Assembly: GCA_026119935.1 (NCBI GenBank) | Contig: JALRMH010000007.1 | Location: 735,097 to 799,096 of the forward strand | DNA length: 64,000 bases | From: Endothia cerciana | Taxonomy: Eukaryota > Ascomycota > Sordariomycetes > Diaporthales > Cryphonectriaceae | Direction of reading: 5' to 3' | Part shown: positions 56,779-64,000 of the stretch, piece by piece | How positions within the stretch are numbered: position 1 is the first letter of the stretch | Layout: each line of letters begins with the position of its first letter | The notes under the pieces: model-generated | Seen by the model: the letters and a program-made list of their open reading frames with translations, nothing else | What the model was told of the DNA's origin: nothing | Databases searched by the model: none | Translations under genes and position numbers: made by a program

Positions 56779-58047
56779 TTAGTCCATCGGTGTAATCCCT
56801 CCGAACCTCGTATACTCCCGCAGGGCCCTCCTCCGTATCTCATAATAAATCACCCCGTCCGCCTGCTCCGTCAGCCACCCGTAGCCCCCCATCTCCCACT
56901 CGTCCAACAGCCTGATCAGATCCTCGCCCCTCGCCGACGGCGGGCAGAGGTGGACCCGGAGGCGCCGCAGCTCCGGCGTCCCCTCCCGCACGCTCGCCAT
57001 CAGCGGCGCCCAGAGCTCCCACGCCACCGGCGGGCCCGACGGCGCGCGGCCGCCGACCAGCAGCTGTGGGTGTCTGGCGTCGATGCGCTGCAGGAAGAGA
57101 TGGTCCCTGGGGTGGTTGAACGCGAAGTCCAGGCGGCGGATCTTGGGCGTGTGGCTGTGCGGGTTCTGCACGAAGAAGCGGTAGGCGTCCTCGGACGCCG
57201 TGAAGATGAGCTCGGTCGTCTCGAACAGGGACTCGATCGCCTCGTCGTACCTAATCACGCCCGGTCAGCACGGTCTGGGCCACATCCGTTCCGGAGGGGG
57301 CGAGCCGCCAGAAGATATCTCAGTGGGGTTAGGGGAGGTTAGGTCAGGTGGTTGGGGGCAGGGGAACACGCACATCCTCCTACAGCACAAGAAGGCCCCC
57401 ATGCACCCCCGATCCCTCGTCCTTAGGTCCACACACGTCCCATCGAGCCGCGCCTCCCACTGCGTCATCGCGACAGCCTGACAGATCCAGTGGGACCTCC
57501 ACTTGAGCCGCAGCCCCCACGCGTGCCAGAACCACCGAGGCGGTTGGTTCCGGCCCCTCCACCCGGGCCATGGGTCCGTCTGGATCGGGTCGAGCTCGTC
57601 GTCCGCGGTCGAAAACATGGCGTGCGGGTCGTACAGACACGGCGTCGTGGTGAGCCGGGCGGCGTCACAGGAGCCGTGGATGTGCATCTTCATGAGCGGG
57701 TTAACCGAGCGGAAGAGCTCGGTGTAGATGAGGCGCCGGACCTCAGCGGGCAGATAGGTAAAGAAGGAGGAGTGTGGCTGTCCGTACGCCTCGCCGCTCT
57801 TGTTGGCGGTCTCGGACGGCCCTGACGATGGCCGGTCGTCCGGGCTGGGAGCTGCCGCCTGGGGCTGAGGATGCGGTCCATCATCCAGATGCTCGGCATC
57901 AGCGTAGGAGTCATCATCGCTAAAGCACGAGGCCCTGCACAAGCGGGCACGCATGTTTTGTAGCTGGCTGTGGCTGCTCATCCCGTTGAACCTGTTTTTG
58001 TCCAGGTATTCCTCATCAGTGGGACCGGGCCGTGAAGTTGTGGTCAT
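56779..58047 (-). CDS. DUF7730-type fungal protein
   Basis: Uncharacterised fungal protein. Exons on the minus strand are 58047-57374 and 57250-56779, giving 381 residues. The 123-nt intron has GTGCGT, GTGCTGACC and GATTAG signals and restores LCCRRMYDEAIESLFETT, the usual transition in this family between a helix and a strand-rich part. An F-box-like or DUF7730 start is seen at FTYLPAEVRRLIYTELF (about residue 97). The C-terminal half (IRRLDFAFNHPRDHLFL onward) follows the family pattern. The first 95 residues are low-complexity. The start MTTTSRPG was chosen because sequence upstream of it looks non-coding; earlier in-frame Mets exist. It lies in tandem with a related gene. Confidence 0.78.
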
Positions 58048-58580
58048 CGAAGGGGTGGATGGGTTTAAGTAAAGAAGAGGACATGAGAAGAGAGAGCTCA
58101 TTAGTACGTGGATGTGAAACATGAGGTCAACCGACCGACAGCTGCGACCAGGGCACTCATTGGCTGCAGACCACACACACCCCTGTGATACAGGGCTCAG
58201 CCACTGACGCTTAGCACTTATTTCTATTGGTCACGTCTACATAGCTTGGGCTCAGCACTGATATCGAATGCTGGGTCACACCTAGACTGATCCTCCACCT
58301 TCTGTATCTTCTTCGCTGACAGATTTAGGGGCTTTGAGACCTGTAGAGGACAAATGTGAGACTTACACATGCCATCAGGAGCCATCAATCTCAAAAGCAG
58401 GAGAGAGTTGTGAGGCGCAGGTAGCAAACCCAGAGCCAGATAAACCACTTAGCGATCGGGCACGAGGAGCCAAACGGGACAATCTCAGGGCGCCTCCCTT
58501 CCACTACATCCATATAGGATGGGCCAGATGACTCCCGATGCGGTCAAGGTCCCAAGGTCCCAGGGCACCCCCTTGCCTCC
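58048..58580. other. intergenic between the DUF7730 genes
   Basis: No gene recognised; presumed promoter of the left gene and 3' region of the right gene. Confidence 0.5.
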
Positions 58581-59850
58581 CTACACAAGCCCTCCCGATT
58601 CACTAGGTAGTCCCCCTTGCCCAGGATGGGTCCAGTACCCAATGCAATCAGAAACCGCATGCCAGCCCCTCGGCACGAGAGCAATCCTGAAGGGCGCGTC
58701 CCGCAGATAGTCCGTCTCGCCGTAGACTGGAGCGTCCTCGGATTCGTCCGTGACAACTGGGAGCTTGACATCGAGCCTCCGCAGTCGATCGAGGGTGCCT
58801 GCAAGGGAGTAGACAGGCTCGAAGTCGTCCCGACTCGGCAGCGGCCGGGCCGCGGGCAGGCGCGGGAGGTGCACCGTCATTTGCAGCTCTGCTTGCGCGT
58901 TAGCATAAAAGCCGCCGAAAACAGGAAGGGGGGTGGGAGGGGGGTAGGAGCCAATGTGCCTTACCGGTGATACCGGGGAACGAGTCTCCCAGCCTCTGAC
59001 ACAGCTTTGGCAGACCAGGCATTTCGCTACGCGCCAGGCCCATCTCGAACGGGTCGGATGACACGATGACCTGCACAGAAAATGGGTCAGCATCACAAGC
59101 TATCCGGACGGCACTCTCCCCCCCCCCCCCCATCCACGGCGGGAAGCGCACGTCAACAAACTGAATCCTCTCCCTGAGGCTCCTGGGTACTTCTTCGGCA
59201 AACTGGGCCAGCGTAGGCAGATCCGAGAAGGCAAATCGCAGCGCCGAGAACATCGACTGCGAGGCCTCGGTGTACATCTTCTTGCACACAATCAGCGGCT
59301 TTGCGAGGGACATCCTGGAGTTTAGCGAGCGTGCGAGTCTCTTGTAGTGCCGCGAGTAGGCCTGCTCGTAGGACATGTCGTAAGAGTCCATGAAGGCCAT
59401 GAAGCAGGGGCCATGCATGCACCACGGCGAGGTCTTCCAGGGGTCCAGGTCATCGGCGGAGACAGAAAATTGTGCGTCAGCCCCAAGCTGAGCGGCGGCG
59501 ATCTGTTGAATCGCGCCGTTAACGTCGCCGGGGCCGTCATAGGACTCGGGCTGTTGGTCGCCCTGTTCAGGTTCCGATTCGTCGTCTAGCTCCGGCTCTG
59601 GGCCAGTGGGCTCTGGGGTGGGTGGGACAGGAGGATGATTGTGATTGAAGGCATCCGCTTCGAGGAGGCATGGATAGTGCGATATGTTTGAATTCGGACC
59701 AAAGAGGTAGATGTGCTGCGTGATGCCGTGGTCAAGCCAGTATTGGAGGTAGATATGCCTTCGGATGTCCAATGGAAGTTGGGTGAAGAGAGGCGAGTGC
59801 TCCTGGTCGTTTGCGGTGGCGAAATTGATCATCTTCGGCTGTCTGGGCAT
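58581..59850 (-). CDS. DUF7730-type fungal protein, second copy
   Basis: Exons on the minus strand are 59850-58965 and 58891-58581, giving 398 residues. The 73-nt intron has GTAAGG, TGCTAAC and CGCAAG signals. The start region reads FTQLPLDIRRHIYLQYWLD, comparable to FTYLPAEVRRLIYTELF in the neighbour. LIVCKKMYTEASQSMFSALRF is the counterpart of the neighbour's CCRRMYDEAIESLFETT. An acidic linker (EPELDDESEPEQGDQQPE) separates them. A Gly run (PPWMGGGGES) lies over a C-rich tract. Sequence identity between the two is low outside these blocks, so duplication is old or the genes were brought together separately. Function unknown. Confidence 0.75.
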
Positions 59851-61164
59851 CTTCGATAGTTCCCGAAGATGGAGGGGTGAGAAAACCTGTGATGATGATG
59901 ATGCCTAGAGGACGTTGGGAGCACTTTTGTGGGTGCTAATTTATTCAAGGCAGAGGTCCTTCCTTGAGCGGGATCTTTACCCAGACTTCTTGTTGAGGCG
60001 GGAGCAGCTGCGAGAATATGCTGGCAGCCCGGGGCTCCACGAACCAACAAGATCAGGGAGGGTTGGGGTCCAGCAGTGACGAGATGTGTGAATCAGAAGA
60101 GCGAGCTGGAATTTTCGTCAATGGATGTGAGGGAGAGCGGCTTTTCAGTGAATGGACGACCATAGAATCACTTGGATGTGGCAGGGTAGGATAGTGACTA
60201 GCACCTGCAACTACCTCCTGCAACTACCTGGGCACCACAACCCCTCACGCGCAACAAGAACCGGCTCAACCGTGTTCGGTTCTCTACTTGATCAAGTTAT
60301 GGCATGAGATCGGAGGAGATGCAAGAAAGATGGCCACTAGTTAAAACTGCGAGTAGGTGCGGAGAAACTTGGATAAAATATTATCTACTTGGATAGCATG
60401 CAGAGGAAACTCATCGCTGCCTAACTTCCTCAGGGCATATATCCCATGAGAAAAGAATTTTTTTTTATTAATAATAGTAATGTTGGTAGGCCACAAACGT
60501 TAGAAGCAGATCTGCAGTTGGTACAGGTCGTTGATTCAGGTGGTTGTTGTTGTTGTTGTATTAAGAAGGAAGGAAGCTATCTAGGCCAGTCTGCCTGGCC
60601 TGGGTCTATGTAGGCTGTGGGTTTTGGCATCTGCCTGATCGGGCCGATGCCCGGCCCGAATCGGCCCGCCAGCCACTCAGTTGCCAGCTCCCTTCAACTC
60701 CTCAAGCCTATCAATCCACAATATAAATAAATAAATAAATAAATACTGGCAGACAATAGACAGAGAATGCAGATGACCTTCAATCTTACGAGGAGATACT
60801 CACAAGCAAGATCCGTGATCATGCTGTTGAGGGTGAAGAAGGAGAAGTTGAGAAAGGAGAGAAAGGAACAGACAGAGGAGAGATAATTGCTGTGCCCTAG
60901 GCAAAAGTTGTGTATCTCGGGTGTGGACAAACAAGAGGCGATACCGATTATTATGGCGGGACCAAACAGGATATCTCACAGAGGCCTTGACAACATGAGA
61001 TCATCACACAGCCGGTCAGCACACGCACGCACAAACGCCTGAGACCACCCAAGAGAGACCAGGTAGGGGGACAAGTAGGGCATTGACAGTTGCTCTACTA
61101 TGTAGCCATGAAGGTATCTACATCAAGTGACGGCATGACTCATGCCCAGACCGCCAACGCCAAC
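59851..61164. other. intergenic with short simple repeats
   Basis: No gene recognised. Includes a GTT repeat near 60543-60558 and an AAAT repeat near 60723-60744. Confidence 0.45.
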
Positions 61165-64000
61165 CTATGCGATATGCACAGCCGAGATCGAGTCGGCCAG
61201 AAGTAACGTCTCTACCTGCTTCAGCAGGTCCGGTATCCGGAACGGCTTCGAAAGCACATCGTCCATGCCACTCTGCTTCGCCGTGGCCACCTGTTGATCC
61301 CTCACGTTCGCGGTGACCGCGATCACAGGCACATGTCCGTTCACCTCTCCTGTGGTCTCCATCTTCCGAATTTCACGCACGCAGGTCAGGCCGTCCATGT
61401 TGGGCATCTCGAGGTCCATCAAGATGATATCGAGAGGCACGCCCTCGGCCGCATTGCAGAAGCGCGTGGTCCTCAGGAAGGCCAACGCCTCGAGGCCGTC
61501 GTTTGCGAGGTTGACCTTGCAGCCGGCCTTCTTGAGCTGGTTCGCCAGCACGCGCTGGTTGATCAGGTTGTCCTCCACGACGAGGATCGTCGTCTTCTGG
61601 GGGTCGAATTCCTTGCTGGCCTTGGCCGCCACCAGGCTAGCCCCCTGCCCGCCTGACAATGCGAGGTCCTGTCGCTGGGGGGCGAGCTGTTGCTGGAGGC
61701 TCATGTCCCCGCTGAGGTGTCGCTCGATTGGAAGAATCGGATCCTTTGCGTCGCTGGGTCGCCCGCACCGCTTCGCCTGGACGTAAAAGCTAAAGATACT
61801 GCCCTTACCGGCTTCGGAGGCGACACCGATCTGCCCTCCGTGAAGCTCCGCGAGGCGCTTCGAGATGAAGAGACCCAGACCGCTTCCGCCGTATTGGGCA
61901 TGCGTGCGCGGCGAGGCCTGCTTGAAGCGATGGAACAAGATTTGTTTCTCCTCAGCAGTCAGGCCGCAACCCGAATCCTGAACCTTGAAACGTATATATA
62001 TAGTCTCTGGGTCGATCGGATCCTCTGAGACATTTCTCGCGTTTCCAAGTGGTGCGAACTGGAAGCCATCTATATGATCGAGGATGGGTGGCTCAAGGGA
62101 CGCGCCAACGGCGACGGTGAGGCAGCGGGTCTTCGATGGAGCTGTGAACTTGATCGCGTTGGTAAGGAGGTTGATGAGGATCTGCAATACCCGGCTGGGA
62201 TCCATGGAGACCCAGTCGACTTTGTTTTCGATGTACGAGGGTTGTATCTCAAACTTGGCCTCGATACCCTTGGCCTGCAGCTCGGGGTCGAACATCTTCA
62301 ATGCCCGGCTCAAGATCTGGTCCGGTTGCGAGGCTACGGAAGTTATGAGCAGCAGGTTCGAGTCTAGTTTCGAGATCGTGAGTATGTCATCCACTATTGA
62401 CTTCTGATGCTGCACACATAAGCTGATGGTCTGGGCCGAATCCAAACAGGACGCTATCGTTTCCCTATCTGGGCTGCCACCCTCCTTGTTGCACTCCGCC
62501 AGAGCCGTGCTGATGTTGTCTGCACACTGAAGGATGGCGCTCAGCGGGTTCCGCATCTCGTGAGACGTAATGTCGATAAATTCGTTCTGTTGTCGTCGAG
62601 TCTCTTCGGCCTCGCTCAGCTGGAGTTCTTGTAGACCCTGTGCCCATTTCGTCTTTGAGATGTCGGTGATGCTTCCCATGATTGACCGCAGGGAGCCGTC
62701 CGGTGCGAGCTCCGGCTGGGCGATGAACGTAACCCCTTGCTCAGTGTTAGGACGCTGTTGCAAAGATGGGAATGATTTTGTTGTAGAGGTCTCCAACATG
62801 GGCGAGGGCGCGCCGTATGGGGAAGAACCATTACTTACAGTAGTCGATGGCTTCTCCATGCAAATTCACGGGCTTGGCGTTGCGGACCTTCAGTTGGAGT
62901 TCGTCGGACCAGGGGCGATGTTCGTTGGCAAGCCTGTGCCACCCGTCCTCCATGGTCTTAGTGCTGCTGTCCGTGATGATGTCCATCCACGATAATTCGG
63001 ACTGGCTATCTCTGGGAAGCCCCGTCATCTCGAAGAATGTATCGTTCGCCTCGCGTAGGACACCTTCGGGGCTGATAAGGAACATCCCGAGGGGAGAGAG
63101 CTCGGTCATCCGTCGTAGCCGGCTGGCCTGTAGGTCTAACTGCTGGGCGAGGTTTTCTGTTGTCACGCGGTGGTGAGCAGGGTTTCAAGGCAGATGCGGA
63201 GAGAAAGCATTGAGCACATACCTTTCTCAAGGTGTGCGGCCTCAAAGGCATCCCGCATTCGACGAGTCTCCTCTTCGAACAGGATGGTCGAGGCGAGGGA
63301 TGTTGCCAGCTGCCTGTTGAAAAGGGCCGCGAAGGATTTGTATTCGTCATCGTAGGGCCTTCGAGGGTTGACACCCAGCACGAGGAAGGCTAGTACGTTG
63401 TCGGCATTTGTTGGGCGGACAGGAAAGATGATGGCCTCCTTGCATGGATCCCCAAATCCCTGCCACTGGATTCCCTCCAGGAGTGATTCAGGAAGAGTCC
63501 CGTCCCGAACCCGCAGCAGAGTTGGCTCCCGAGTGCGCATTGCCTCTCGGAACGATGGCACAAAGCCCTCCAGGCTTCGTCTGAGGTCGAGCTGTAGAGG
63601 AGCGGCGATGTGTCCCTCCGGCACGCCAAGAGCGCCTTCAAAATGGCAGGTCTTTAGAGAGATGGAGGTCTCCGACGCCGCAGAAGAGAACTCCCCGTCA
63701 TCTTCCCCAACCGAGTACAGTAGTGCAAACGGTATATCCCGTGGGTTCCCCTCCAAGCTGTCTAATACGAGTTTCCAGAACTGCTTGACCGTCTTTGCGG
63801 ACCCGGTGCGCTCGCCGATCGCGTGGACGGTTCTCATACGCCGTTGCTGCAAGATCATTGATGTCGTCTGGAAGGGCCCATTGTAGAAACCCGAGAGTTC
63901 CCGGGTCGCATTGGAGTACACCGGAACGTATGTCCAAGAGTAGTAGGTTTCCTCGAGCATGCCGTGGCGGTAGATTGACAGATAGTCATTGTCTTTACGC
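61165..64000 (-). CDS. hybrid histidine kinase, N-terminus cut by window edge
   Basis: Two-component hybrid sensor kinase passing phosphate to a His-phosphotransfer protein. Visible exons on the minus strand are 64000-63222, 63156-62839 and 62735-61165, giving 888 residues; more coding sequence lies beyond the window. Introns (65 and 103 nt) have GTATGT and GTAAGT donors; joining gives HLEKENLAQQLDLQ and GEAIDYWVTFIAQ. In order: a PAS-like end (YYSWTYVPVYS), a GAF-like domain, a coiled coil, a PAS domain (SPLGMFLISPEG), the His box ITSHEMRNPLSAIL (His codon at 62560-62562), ATPase boxes NLLTNAIKFT, DSGCGL and GGSGLGLFIS, and a receiver with Asp in LMDLEMPNMDG (61414-61416) and Lys in LSKPFRIP. 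All key residues are intact. The signal sensed is unknown. Confidence 0.92.

Overview
This window looks like nuclear DNA of a filamentous ascomycete (Pezizomycotina). Genes are GC-rich and split by short introns (mostly 53-110 nt) with GTRNGT-type donors, CTRAY/CTGAC branch sites and YAG acceptors. The gene content is also typically fungal: Bos1 SNARE, Mia40, a GH3 beta-glucosidase, a GH115 glucuronidase, a pepsin-type protease, DUF7730 proteins and a hybrid histidine kinase. The exact lineage cannot be fixed from sequence alone; Sordariomycetes is a weak guess.

Layout: 1-2.8 kb holds a broken AAA ATPase. 3.5-5.7 kb is an intact iron-sulfur L-serine dehydratase. 5.7-13.6 kb is an AT-rich, gene-poor island with an intron-containing tRNA-Ala(CGC), decayed tRNA halves, an unidentified broken reading frame, and a 1.05-kb pogo/Fot1-type element that keeps both terminal inverted repeats but only the C-terminal end of its transposase. 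13.9-16.1 kb carries bos1 and a convergent thiamine pyrophosphokinase gene. 16.1-20.9 kb is another gene-poor stretch with a DUF3716-like relic. 20.9-30.4 kb holds a secreted beta-glucosidase, mia40 (with an in-frame TAG before a coding-like tail), an OM14-like mitochondrial outer membrane protein and a Myb/SANT-like protein. After a 4-kb gene-free stretch come a secreted aspartic protease (35.2 kb), a sugar transporter (39.9 kb), a small membrane protein, a glutathione S-transferase-like gene and a PLDc_N membrane protein. 48.0-53.7 kb pairs a GH115 glucuronidase with a convergent sugar transporter. 56.8-59.9 kb has two tandem DUF7730 genes. The right edge cuts off the N-terminus of a hybrid histidine kinase on the minus strand.

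Functional themes: plant cell-wall use (GH3, GH115, two MFS sugar carriers, an extracellular protease), mitochondrial biogenesis (Mia40, OM14-like) and housekeeping (Bos1, thiamine pyrophosphokinase, serine dehydratase). I saw no secondary-metabolite cluster, CRISPR array or rRNA. All exon limits were set by eye from splice signals, reading phase and remembered family conservation; no search or RNA data was available.
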